This document shows positions 31,595 to 38,946 of a stretch of 52,271 nucleotides of DNA, one piece after another. The stretch spans positions 1-52,271 of the forward strand of contig DADR01000035.1 in assembly GCA_002495055.1 (NCBI GenBank), read 5' to 3'. Under the pieces are notes generated by a model. The model was not told where the DNA came from, did not search any database, and saw only the letters and a program-made list of their open reading frames with translations. Source of the stretch: Methanoregula sp. UBA247. Lineage in GTDB: Archaea > Halobacteriota > Methanomicrobia > Methanomicrobiales > Methanospirillaceae. The number at the start of each line of letters is the position of its first letter. Position 1 is the stretch's first letter. The translations under genes and the position numbers were made by a program.

Positions 31595-32114
31595 AATCCG
31601 CATCCACTCCCGGGGGGGGCAGGGTGGTGTCACTGCGGCACGGCTTCTGGCACTATCCGCAATCCACGATGGGAAGTACGCAACTGCTTGTCCGTTCTAC
31701 GGAGCTGAACGCAGGGGCGCACCCATTGTTTCATTCGTCCGGATAGATGATACACCGATTAAGATCTACAGCCAGATAAAAAAACCGGACATGGTCATAG
31801 TGCTCGATGCAAGTGTAATGGATGTTATTGATGTGGTGCAGGGATTAAAAATCGGGGGAAAAGTACTGGTTAACAGTACTCACAAGATAGAATTTATGGG
31901 ATTTTCTTCAAGCCATGTGGACCTAACCGGTATCGCACTCAGGGAGAATCTTGTGGTTGCGGGAAGCCCAATCCTGAACACTCCTGTGCTCGGGGCACTT
32001 GCCAAGATGGGGATTATCTCGGTAGATTCGGCAAAAAAGTCAATCCGTGAGATGTTTTCCGATGAGCGCAATGTCAAGGCAGCTGAAGCGGCCTACACGG
32101 AGATGATTGCATGA
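31587..32114 (+). CDS. porC: Pyruvate:ferredoxin oxidoreductase gamma subunit
   Basis: The 175-residue gamma subunit, with SRGGQGGVTAARLLALSA near the start and CPFYGAERRGAPIVSFVRI, typical of the family, then VAGSPILNTPVLGALAK. ATG 31587 is favoured over 31581 because GGGGTGA (31572-31578) is better spaced for it. It lies inside the end of porA, indicating translational coupling. Confidence 0.93.
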   Translation: MYEIRIHSRGGQGGVTAARLLALSAIHDGKYATACPFYGAERRGAPIVSFVRIDDTPIKIYSQIKKPDMVIVLDASVMDVIDVVQGLKIGGKVLVNSTHKIEFMGFSSSHVDLTGIALRENLVVAGSPILNTPVLGALAKMGIISVDSAKKSIREMFSDERNVKAAEAAYTEMIA

Positions 32115-32365
32115 GTCAGGATCGCCAGCGCCTCGCAATAAGCAAACCAATACAAGGAGCAGCGGGAAAGACCGGAACGTGGCGTGTCTTTAAACCCGTC
32201 GTGGATAAAGAGAAATGTAACCAGTGCGGTCTCTGTGAGATGTACTGCCCGGACAATGCAATTGATGCCGACCTCAAGGTTGACATAATGTTCTGCAAGG
32301 GCTGTGGTATCTGCGCAAACGAATGCCCGAAAAAGGCAATTGAAATGGTGCGGGAAGAAAAATAG
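32111..32365 (+). CDS. porD: Pyruvate:ferredoxin oxidoreductase delta subunit (ferredoxin)
   Basis: An 84-residue ferredoxin subunit carrying two 4Fe-4S motifs, CNQCGLCEMYCP and CKGCGICANECPKKAIEM, with an N-terminal GKTGTWRVFKPVVDKEKC segment typical of PorD. It accepts electrons within the complex. The start overlaps porC (ATGA). Last gene of the cluster, whose order is B-A-C-D rather than the C-D-A-B order familiar from other methanogens. Confidence 0.93.
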   Translation: MSQDRQRLAISKPIQGAAGKTGTWRVFKPVVDKEKCNQCGLCEMYCPDNAIDADLKVDIMFCKGCGICANECPKKAIEMVREEK

Positions 32366-32508
32366 GCAGTTCTCACAAACACAACCTTTTTTATCGTTTC
32401 TGTGAACATCCTCTCTACCCGACGATGATAAGGGTACGGCGCTTTTTTGGATTTTTAATTAACGAAACCGTCACAGGAGCAAAATATTATAAAAACGAGT
32501 GTTTTTGG

Positions 32509-32871
32509 TTATACCTTGATTTCGTCCTTTGCCATGTACTCGAGATCGAATTTATAGAAATGCGTGAACCCGCAGTTCCGGCACCTGACAGTGAAATGAC
32601 GGCAGCCAATTGTAAGATCATGGGGACCAGTTACATGGCAGTTTCTGCATGCTGCGGATTCTATCAGCCTCCAGACATCGTAACACCCGATTTTTGTGAA
32701 TGTCCCCGGTTGGGTGACATCTTCAATACGGGGAATAAAGACCCGGGTCGCACCACAGTTATTACACGCAACTTCAGCCTTATACGGGACCGCTTTGATG
32801 ATCTGATCTGCAACCTGCCCGCAATGGTAACAGTCAGTGCTGAATTTGGTGAAAATGAACTTTTCGCTCAT
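32509..32871 (-). CDS. Multi zinc-ribbon protein of unknown function
   Basis: A 120-residue protein with four CxxC pairs: DCYHCGQV, ACNNCGATRV, ACRNCHVTG and RCRNCGFTHF. It reads as two zinc ribbons, plus an extra Cys in IGCYDVW and IGCRHF. The architecture suggests a nucleic-acid-binding or assembly protein; no exact family was recognised. ATG 32871 begins the conserved part. It stands alone, convergent with the por cluster. Confidence 0.75.
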   Translation of the reverse strand: MSEKFIFTKFSTDCYHCGQVADQIIKAVPYKAEVACNNCGATRVFIPRIEDVTQPGTFTKIGCYDVWRLIESAACRNCHVTGPHDLTIGCRHFTVRCRNCGFTHFYKFDLEYMAKDEIKV

Positions 32872-33118
32872 GAGAAATACTGGATATGTCCGGGTTCATT
32901 AATCTGTTGCACTATGTCCAGCCAAACCCTGCGGGTAATCAATGGGGAGTCAAGAGATCCGATCAAGGAAAAACGGGGATTCAAAAATAAGCGCAGGAAT
33001 GGGGGGGAAATCCTGAACTGGAAGCAATGCAAGGGCATAATTACACTCTTGGGGGATTTTAATGGTTTTTTACTATTTTGGTGTGGATGGAGCACTGCTA
33101 TCGCAAAGCAGGTAAGTA

Positions 33119-33130
33119 ACCTTAATTAAA
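33119..33130 (+). promoter_or_regulatory. TATA-like element for the cupredoxin gene
   Basis: CTTAATTAAAAG sits 22-33 bases before the ATG at 33152, so transcription would start almost at the start codon and the mRNA would be nearly leaderless. The segment from 32872 to 33118 shows no convincing gene. Confidence 0.4.
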
Positions 33131-33151
33131 AGTGAATCCCATTTACTTTTT

Positions 33152-33670
33152 ATGAAGAAGGTTATTAGTTTTATGATTCTCCTGATTGCCTTTGTTGCTT
33201 TCACGGCATGTACCCAGCCGGCTGCACAAGAACCTGTCACGACCCTCCCGACGACGATTCCTACTGTTCTGCCAACAACAACGGAAGTAACCCTTGAACC
33301 GACAGCAGTACCAACCACGGTCGTTACTACCGTTCTTCCAACGGTAACAAGAACCTTGTCTCCAACAACAAAAGTCGTCACTACTATCCATATGCGGAAC
33401 AATACTTTTGTTCCCCTTGAACTGACTGTTCTCCCGGGTACGGGAATTACCTGGGTAAATAACGATGATAAAGTCCACGCGGTGAAAACCATCGGAACCT
33501 ATGCCGGAAAGTTTAATTCCGGAGATATTCTCCCCGGTGCAGTATGGAGCTATACTTTTGGCAAACAGGAAGGCAGTTTCGAGTTCACCTGCTCGTATCA
33601 CCCGGAAATGAAAGGAACGATAATCATTAAGAAGGCGGAAACCTCACTTGTCCGAACCCCGGCGATATAG
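33152..33670 (+). CDS. Cupredoxin (plastocyanin-like) lipoprotein
   Basis: A 172-residue extracytoplasmic blue-copper protein. A lipoprotein signal (LLIAFVAFTAC, lipid Cys20) is followed by a Thr/Pro-rich linker (residues 25-75) and a plastocyanin-like domain. The type 1 copper ligands are all present: His109 (DDKVHAVK), Cys147, His150 and Met153 (CSYHPEM). It could carry electrons at the outer membrane face or bind copper. Unusual in a hydrogenotrophic methanogen but known from several euryarchaea. Confidence 0.9.
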   Translation: MKKVISFMILLIAFVAFTACTQPAAQEPVTTLPTTIPTVLPTTTEVTLEPTAVPTTVVTTVLPTVTRTLSPTTKVVTTIHMRNNTFVPLELTVLPGTGITWVNNDDKVHAVKTIGTYAGKFNSGDILPGAVWSYTFGKQEGSFEFTCSYHPEMKGTIIIKKAETSLVRTPAI

Positions 33671-33810
33671 GCGATATTGACAACATAAGCCAAATCAGCC
33701 GCTCTTTTCTTTTTTTAATTTTTTTAGTTCGCAGTACATCCGGTCACAGGAAAAAAATAGCACATAAAACAGTGCAATAAACAAAAAAAAAGAGAGAGAA
33801 ATTGTATGGA

Positions 33811-35472
33811 TTAGTAGTCGCCCATGCCGGGGGGCATACCGCCCATTCCGCCCATACCACCCATGCCACCAGGAGGCATGCCTCCCTCGGGTGCATGGCT
33901 CTTGGACGATGCGATAACATCGTCAATGCGCAGGATCATAATTGCGGCTTCTGCTGCAGATGAGATTGCCTGTGTCTTGACGCGGAGCGGTTCAACAACA
34001 CCGGCTGCTTTCATGTCGACGGCCTTGCCTTCAAATACATTCAGGCCGTGTGTCTTCTTGCCCTTTTCGTGCGCTGCACGGATCTCGACAAGCATATCGA
34101 TGGGGTCAAGTCCTGCATTCTCTGCAAGGGTGCGTGGGATGATCTCAAGGGCAGATGCAAACGCTTCGATAGCGAGCTGTGCCCTGCCACCAACGGTTGC
34201 ACCGTACTCGCGGAGACGGAGCGAAAGTTCGGTTTCAGGTGCGCCGCCACCGGCAACAACCTTCTTGTCCTCAACAACGACACCGACAACGCGAAGTGCA
34301 TCGTGGATTGCACGTTCAAGCTCATCGACTACGTGTTCAGTGCCACCCTTGATGATAATTGATACTGCCTTGGGGTTTTTGCACTGCTCGACAAAGGTCA
34401 TCTCTTCACCGGAGACTTTGCGCTCCTCAACGAGTCCTGCTTTCCCGAGTTCTTCCTTGCTGATCGCATCAATCGAGGAAACGAGACTGGCACCGGTTGC
34501 CCGGGCAAGCTTTTCCATGTCGCTCTTCTTGACACGGCGGGTTGCAAAAATACCTGCCTTTGCAAGATAGTGCTGGGCAATATCGTCAATACCCTTCTGG
34601 CAGAAAAGAACGTTTGCACCGCTCTTGACAACCTTGTCAACAATTCCTCTGACCATCTTCTCTTCCTCATCAAGGAAGGCCTGGAGCTGGTCGGGGCTGG
34701 TGATGTTGATCTCTGCGTCAACTTCAGTCTTTTTGAACTCGACTGCAGCGTTCAGTAACAGGATCTTTGCATTGGTGACTTTCTTTGGCATCGATGGGTG
34801 AACTCTTTCCTTGTCAATGAGTACCCCCTCAACAATCTCTGAGTCCTCAATGCTTCCACCAGTCTTCTTCTCGACTTTGATGTTCTCGATGTCAACGGTA
34901 CCGTCATCATCGGTAACCATCGTTATTGCCCTGACAACAAGATCACAGAGCTTGTCCTTGGATGCCTCGGCTCCCTTGCCGGTCATCGCGGTGCCTGCGA
35001 TATTTTTCAGCATCACTTTATCGGTCGCCTTCACATCGAATGCCATTTCCTTTAAGAGCGCCTGCGCCTTCTCGGCTGCCTGGCGGTATCCGGCGGCAAT
35101 GATGGTTGGGTGTACGTCCTGCTCAAGGAGATCCTCTGCCTTTTTGAGGAGTTCCCCTGCAATGACAACTGCGGTGGTTGTACCATCGCCGACCTCATCA
35201 TCCTGTGTCTTAGCGACCTCGACCATCATCTTTGCGGCCGGGTGCTCGATATCCATTTCCTTGAGGATAGTGACACCATCGTTCGTGATCACAACATCGC
35301 CGATTGTATCGACGAGCATCTTGTCCATTCCCTTGGGACCGAGTGTGGTCCTGACTGCACTTGCCACTGCCTTTGCGGCGGTGATGTTCATACCCTGAGC
35401 GTCGCGGCCCCGGGTACGGGTGCTGCCTTCTTTAAGAATAAGTATCTGCTGTCCTCCAAGTTGTTGTGACAT
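33811..35472 (-). CDS. thsA: Thermosome (group II chaperonin) subunit
   Basis: ATP-dependent folding chaperonin of 553 residues. Visible motifs are ILKEGSTRTRGRDAQGMN, TLGPKGMDKMLVD, NDGVTILKEMDIEHPAAKM and GDGTTTAVVIAGELL (ATP hydrolysis Asp), and the Gly/Met-rich C-terminal tail GGMGGMGGMGGMPPGMGDY typical of these subunits. Length is normal. It carries a GGTGAT ribosome site (plus 35476-35481). Single gene; the next genes on either side are separate. Confidence 0.98.
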   Translation of the reverse strand: MSQQLGGQQILILKEGSTRTRGRDAQGMNITAAKAVASAVRTTLGPKGMDKMLVDTIGDVVITNDGVTILKEMDIEHPAAKMMVEVAKTQDDEVGDGTTTAVVIAGELLKKAEDLLEQDVHPTIIAAGYRQAAEKAQALLKEMAFDVKATDKVMLKNIAGTAMTGKGAEASKDKLCDLVVRAITMVTDDDGTVDIENIKVEKKTGGSIEDSEIVEGVLIDKERVHPSMPKKVTNAKILLLNAAVEFKKTEVDAEINITSPDQLQAFLDEEEKMVRGIVDKVVKSGANVLFCQKGIDDIAQHYLAKAGIFATRRVKKSDMEKLARATGASLVSSIDAISKEELGKAGLVEERKVSGEEMTFVEQCKNPKAVSIIIKGGTEHVVDELERAIHDALRVVGVVVEDKKVVAGGGAPETELSLRLREYGATVGGRAQLAIEAFASALEIIPRTLAENAGLDPIDMLVEIRAAHEKGKKTHGLNVFEGKAVDMKAAGVVEPLRVKTQAISSAAEAAIMILRIDDVIASSKSHAPEGGMPPGGMGGMGGMGGMPPGMGDY

Positions 35473-35511
35473 AAAATCACCACTTTTAGCACTAAAATTG
35501 GTTTGTGGTTC

Positions 35512-35520
35512 TATATAAAC
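35512..35520 (-). promoter_or_regulatory. TATA box of the thermosome gene
   Basis: TTTATATAG on the minus strand, about 40-48 bases before the ATG at 35472, predicts a start near 35490 and a leader of about 18 nt containing the GGTGAT ribosome site. Confidence 0.65.
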
Positions 35521-35856
35521 ATTATGTAAAAAGGTTCTGATAAGTTAGCGGTGGGTTGATAAATTTGGATGCTGGTGATAAATCACGGTTGGTTGACCAC
35601 AGAAAGTTGTATGAGCTCAAATATCAACATTCTTTCTTGAGATACCTTCAATTTCGGATATTTTTGCTATAACCTATCTCCTTGGTCTGGTCTTTTGGAA
35701 CCTTATAGGGATTTTAGTACGCTTTTTTCCAGGCGACTTGATAATAACAGTGGCGGGATGGATTATTTATCACTATAGGGGAAGAATAAAAAGCAGGAGT
35801 GTGAGAAGTCATTAAAAATAAATCCAGTACTCAAAATTCAGGATATGAAAATATGG
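35521..35856. other. AT-rich spacer upstream of the thermosome
   Basis: About 340 bases without a credible gene. It contains a small dyad GTGAT-AA-ATCAC (35575-35586) about 60 bases upstream of the thermosome TATA, possibly a heat-shock operator, and several T- and A-runs near 35813-35823. No RNA gene was recognised. Confidence 0.35.
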
Positions 35857-36370
35857 TTATACTGTTGCTGAAATTTCAATAACTCCATATGCTGTCGAGG
35901 TGCTTCCCGCAGTTAACTTATTTCCATTTTTCAAAATTTCAACCTTTAATTTTTCCGTGGTACCATCTCTCTTCTGGATTGATGTCGAAATATTGCTGCC
36001 TGGATTATTCACGGTGATAATTGTAGAACCCGTCCCATTTACCGATACCGGCGTTCCATCATTATAATATGCTCCGGACCAGGCCCCAGCACTATAATAT
36101 GTTATAAGTATTTGAACCCTGGACGGATGTACTGATTGAAATGGAGGGGGGGGTCTCCGTTGAACCTGGTTGTACAATTGTTGTAATTGTTGTGGGTTTT
36201 TTTTCGATATTTATTGTCGTTTTTACAAAGGGTTCCCTGAATTTGTTTATATCGATTGTCGGAGAAAGAGTGATCTCGGTATTATCAGCAGGTGTTTCAT
36301 CAATACAGCCAACAGAAAATGTCGCATACACAAGCAAACAGGCTATAATAAAACAGGATTTTGAGTACAC
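35857..36370 (-). pseudogene. Lipoprotein with frame break at a C8 tract
   Basis: A lipoprotein precursor begins at GTG 36370 (GAGGAG ribosome site just before), with signal CLLVYATFSVGC (lipid Cys22). It reads through a Thr-rich linker to a run of eight C on the coding strand (plus-strand G8 at 36146-36153), then hits TAG at 36092. A second frame, +1 relative to the first, continues to 35857 as a beta-rich domain (VQILITYYSAGAWSGAYYND ... AYGVIEISATV). Removing one C joins the two into a single 170-residue protein. So either a natural frameshift, slippage-based switching, or a sequencing error. Domain function unknown. Confidence 0.65.
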
Positions 36371-36388
36371 TCGCACTCCTCATTGACC

Positions 36389-36538
36389 CTATGTTGTATT
36401 CTTTCTCTCTGCTACCTGCTTTCTTGAATGCTGAATACTGATTGCATACATCCATTCTCGGATCAGGCCAACAATAAACGATATACTTACGATAATCATT
36501 ACTGCCAACCATCCAATGAAAACAAAATACGGAGTCAT
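36389..36538 (-). CDS. 49-residue single-span membrane protein
   Basis: A small gene encoding one strong membrane segment (FIGWLAVMIIVSISFIVGLI) followed by a short basic cytosolic tail (REWMYAISIQHSRKQVAERKN). It lies 18 bases upstream of the lipoprotein start on the same strand, so the two may form an operon. The ATG has a minus-strand TATA-like TTGTATAG (plus about 36560-36568), suggesting a nearly leaderless start. No family recognised. Confidence 0.55.
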   Translation of the reverse strand: MTPYFVFIGWLAVMIIVSISFIVGLIREWMYAISIQHSRKQVAERKNTT

Positions 36539-36887
36539 GCTCAAATACTGATGCAGAAGATCTATACAAATTCATACCTCGCTGTTAGTTAGCTCATCAA
36601 ACCAGGTCCCTTCCCTTAGAGGATTGCATTTCCGCACCATCATTTGTTATTTGAATGAAGCGCCAGGTTGATCTCCTTTGAGATAACCAAAATGCCGGCT
36701 ATCGTTTTCTTTCAGAACATTTCATCAATCTTATTTTTGCGGGATGAGGGAAAAACACGAACATATCGTTTCAAAATTTATTTCAAAATCTGATTTTTAA
36801 GGAAGATCTTAAACATTTTCTCTTTGAATACTGGAATCGGATAAAACAATTTCCCACTATGGATAGAACAAACGGGGAGGTCCCGTT
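36539..36887. other. AT-rich spacer with a direct repeat and small-gene promoter
   Basis: No gene beyond the flanking ones. It contains copy 1 of a 29-base repeat (36770-36798; copy 2 at 37366-37394, 26 of 29 bases identical). A TATA-like GGATAAAACAAT near 36838 and the GGGGAGGT ribosome site at about 36873-36880 serve the small gene at 36888. Confidence 0.4.
36770..36798 (+). repeat. 29-bp repeat, copy 1
   Basis: Begins TTCAAAATTTA and contains a second TTTCAAAATC half, then TGATTTTT. It matches 26 of 29 positions of the copy at 37366-37394. The two copies flank the small gene pair at 36888-37227. Confidence 0.5.
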
Positions 36888-37079
36888 ATGGAGTCGTTAA
36901 TATTCAAAGATCCTGAAAGGAATCGTCCGTTCGAAAGACAGGACCAGATGAATTGGAATGCCTGTTATTGGCTTAATTTAAATGCACGAATCTGGGAATC
37001 AATCATCATTTCGAGACAACAGGACCAGATGAAAGCGAAAAGAAGCCCCACTTCGGGAAGTGTTACCCATGAGAGTTAA
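36888..37079 (+). CDS. 63-residue small protein, candidate
   Basis: A short frame with a strong ribosome site, GGGGAGGT, spaced well before the ATG. The product is polar, with two copies of a RQDQM/QQDQMK sequence, mirrored at DNA level by the 14-base repeat CAGGACCAGATGAA, around an aromatic core NACYWLNLNARIWESIII. It overlaps the next small frame by 11 bases, so the pair may be coupled. No family recognised. The repeat and lack of other evidence keep confidence moderate. Confidence 0.5.
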   Translation: MESLIFKDPERNRPFERQDQMNWNACYWLNLNARIWESIIISRQQDQMKAKRSPTSGSVTHES

Positions 37080-37227
37080 CGATGGATACCCAAAACAATG
37101 CCCTGATAAGTATGAAAACAGAGTACCATCCTGGACAGAAACATTAATGTTAGTGACAGGAGTGATAGTATCTGTTTTAATTATTGCATTCATAATCAAC
37201 CAAATCACACCTGCGATGATAATGTGA
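37069..37227 (+). CDS. 52-residue tail-anchored membrane protein
   Basis: A frame overlapping the previous small gene by 11 bases. The N-terminal 28 residues are polar (MRVNDGYPKQCPDKYENR), followed by a single C-terminal membrane span (LMLVTGVIVSVLIIAFIINQ) and a short tail. The arrangement, polar head then single span, is that of a small tail-anchored membrane protein. No family recognised. Confidence 0.45.
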   Translation: MRVNDGYPKQCPDKYENRVPSWTETLMLVTGVIVSVLIIAFIINQITPAMIM

Positions 37228-37573
37228 TTTTAATAAACTATCAGGTACCACCTCAAAAAATCCTTTTTTCAAAAACCTTCTTGTTCGCAACACATTGAGA
37301 TTTAAAATATGTTTATTTTACATCTTCACTAGAGGAAAATCTCCATTCCTGAAAAACATTATACCTTCAAAATTTGTGTCAAAATCTGTTTTTTGTCAGA
37401 AACATATTATTTCTACCAGAAAAGGTAGATTACAGGAAGATACTGGATAGACCTCAATCCCCCGGGGTGGATCTTCTGGATCATCCAACATCTACCCTTC
37501 AACAGCCTCCAAAGTTCTTTTTTTATAAGAGGAGAGTTCTGTCAGGTGGCGATGGATTGTTTATGTAAGAAAA
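37228..37573. other. AT-rich spacer with repeat copy 2
   Basis: No convincing gene. It contains copy 2 of the 29-base repeat (37366-37394). An open frame of 64 codons at 37374-37568 lacks a ribosome site and looks non-coding. Confidence 0.4.
37366..37394 (+). repeat. 29-bp repeat, copy 2
   Basis: Begins TTCAAAATTTG, contains a second TCAAAATCTG half and ends with six T. It differs from copy 1 (36770-36798) at three positions. Both copies are followed by a short AGGAAGAT word, so the similar region may be slightly longer. Confidence 0.5.
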
Positions 37574-37813
37574 TTATTTTTGAATTTGCTCTATAAGAGA
37601 TTCACTATACTTAATCCCATCCAAAGAAAGTACCCATCGCCTGCCATGATGACTCGAAATATCCTTTACCAATCCCCTTTGTTCTGCTTCTTTGAGCGAA
37701 TTAAAAAGATCCATTTTTGATATTCCCTGAAGGGTGTTGAGATCATTTTCTGATATTATACTTCTTCCATTATTTCCAAGTTTATACATATTTATGAGGG
37801 TAAAATCAAACAT
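37574..37813 (-). CDS. Small winged-helix-like DNA-binding protein
   Basis: A 79-residue protein whose pattern, ENDLNTLQGISKMDLFNSLKEAEQRGLVKDI followed by a short basic loop and SLDGIKYSESL, resembles a minimal winged helix (recognition helix, then a hairpin wing). No exact family was recognised. The starting ATG lies in an A-rich context; an internal ATG eight codons later is also possible. It is on the same strand as the HTH regulator upstream, with a 162-base gap. It may be a transcription factor of the AT-rich island. Confidence 0.6.
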   Translation of the reverse strand: MFDFTLINMYKLGNNGRSIISENDLNTLQGISKMDLFNSLKEAEQRGLVKDISSHHGRRWVLSLDGIKYSESLIEQIQK

Positions 37814-37975
37814 TTTTTGTTGCTGTGTGATAGTTCTGTGACTTTGATATTTCTCAAAAGAATCCGATTAGGGTTTTCAGTTCGTCTGATACCATCCATT
37901 CACCTCAAAAGATTAGCTGACAGATCTGTTAATGAAGTCTTCAATTATACCACGAACTTATCAGAACCTCTAAAA

Positions 37976-38902
37976 TCACTCCCCGATCATATCGAGAAGC
38001 TCAAAACCATCAGAAATCCGGTGAAGCCGATCCTCACCAATGACGAGTGTTTTTCCTATCTTTTTCTGCTTGTAATGATCCGTAATGACACACATCGCAT
38101 GTTTCTTGGCAATCTGGGAGATATTGCCGATCAGAGCGGCGCGTTTGATCACCTTGTCGGCAGGGCCATATCCTGTGAGGATCGTGTGCTTCTCAAAGGT
38201 AAGGAGGGCCTGGAACGGAGCGCCATGAAGCGTGTGCAACTGCATCCCAATCTGTCGGAAAAACTCTATGGGAGACTGTTTGCCGGTTCCAGAATCCTCC
38301 GGCTCCACTTCCATAACCTTGGGCGGCTCGTGAAGGATGAGATTGATGGATTTTACGACGCCGGTATTAAAAAATTCCTCAATGCGGATCGCCACATCCA
38401 GGGTAGTTCCCATACCGCTCTCATATTTGCTGATAGTGCGTCGTGATACTCCAAGCACCTGCCCGAGATCCCCCAGCGACATACTGCGTTTCTCCCGAAG
38501 ATCACGGAGCACCTCGCCATCGATGTTCACGTACAGACCCCCGGGGGAGGCATAGACAAGCGGGGGGGTTGTTTCTACAAAATAGTCGTAGAGTGTCGCG
38601 GGACTGATCGCATAGATACCATACCGGACATACACTGCCCCCCGTTCCAGCTCTGCATCGCGGGCGCGCTCTCCAATAATAAGGGGGACGCCCCCCAGAT
38701 GGCGTGAGATCACTTCAAGGTCGAATGCCACATCTTCGCTCACGCTGTCGATATGGGACACTACTTTGATGATAAGCAGCGTCCCGTTCTTCCTGGCCAT
38801 AAGGTCAAAGCTCCGCGGACGGATAGAGAACCGTTCTGAGACCTCGAAGCCTGCCGTGATCATTACACTGGTAACCAGCTGGAGCTGGCGATCCTGAGAC
38901 AT
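37976..38902 (-). CDS. Archaeal HTH transcriptional regulator (MJ0586-like)
   Basis: A 308-residue protein. An N-terminal nuclease-fold-like segment (FSIRPRSFDLMARKNGTLLIIKV) precedes an XRE-type helix-turn-helix at about residues 131-165 (LRDLREKRSMSLGDLGQVLG, VSRRTISKYESG), followed by a C-terminal domain (ALLTFEKHTILTGYGP...). This layout is typical of conserved archaeal putative HTH regulators. It is divergent from tiaS, with only 44 bases between starts, so it may regulate it or itself. A minus-strand TATA lies at about 38931-38943. Confidence 0.88.
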   Translation of the reverse strand: MSQDRQLQLVTSVMITAGFEVSERFSIRPRSFDLMARKNGTLLIIKVVSHIDSVSEDVAFDLEVISRHLGGVPLIIGERARDAELERGAVYVRYGIYAISPATLYDYFVETTPPLVYASPGGLYVNIDGEVLRDLREKRSMSLGDLGQVLGVSRRTISKYESGMGTTLDVAIRIEEFFNTGVVKSINLILHEPPKVMEVEPEDSGTGKQSPIEFFRQIGMQLHTLHGAPFQALLTFEKHTILTGYGPADKVIKRAALIGNISQIAKKHAMCVITDHYKQKKIGKTLVIGEDRLHRISDGFELLDMIGE

Positions 38903-38946
38903 TCCCGTAAAGAATGGATATAGCCTGAGGGTATATTAATATAGAT
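38903..38946. promoter_or_regulatory. Interleaved divergent promoters of the HTH regulator and tiaS
   Basis: Only 44 bases separate the two start codons. A TATTAATATAC element (about 38931-38943) fits the minus-strand gene, with its start about 8 nt before its ATG. A GGATATAGCC element (about 38916-38925) fits tiaS as a leaderless gene. The two would compete for the same DNA. Confidence 0.4.

Noticed and set aside
32868..33095. 75-codon minus-strand frame abutting the zinc-ribbon gene
   Set aside because: Despite the neat overlap with the next start, the composition is not protein-like and no ribosome site is seen.
32425..33129. 234-codon plus-strand frame through the zinc-ribbon gene
   Set aside because: Antisense to the multi-CxxC gene, whose Cys pattern is clearly real.
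35575..35586. GTGATAAATCAC dyad upstream of the thermosome
   Set aside because: Short five-base arms, and it is distant from the TATA box. Mentioned as part of the spacer only, not as a regulatory finding.
37374..37568. 64-codon plus-strand frame in the AT-rich island
   Set aside because: No ribosome site or promoter, composition unlike a protein; overlaps the repeat copy.
37817..38446. 209-codon plus-strand frame opposite the HTH regulator
   Set aside because: It lies antisense to a clear conserved regulator gene, so the open frame is a shadow of its codon bias.
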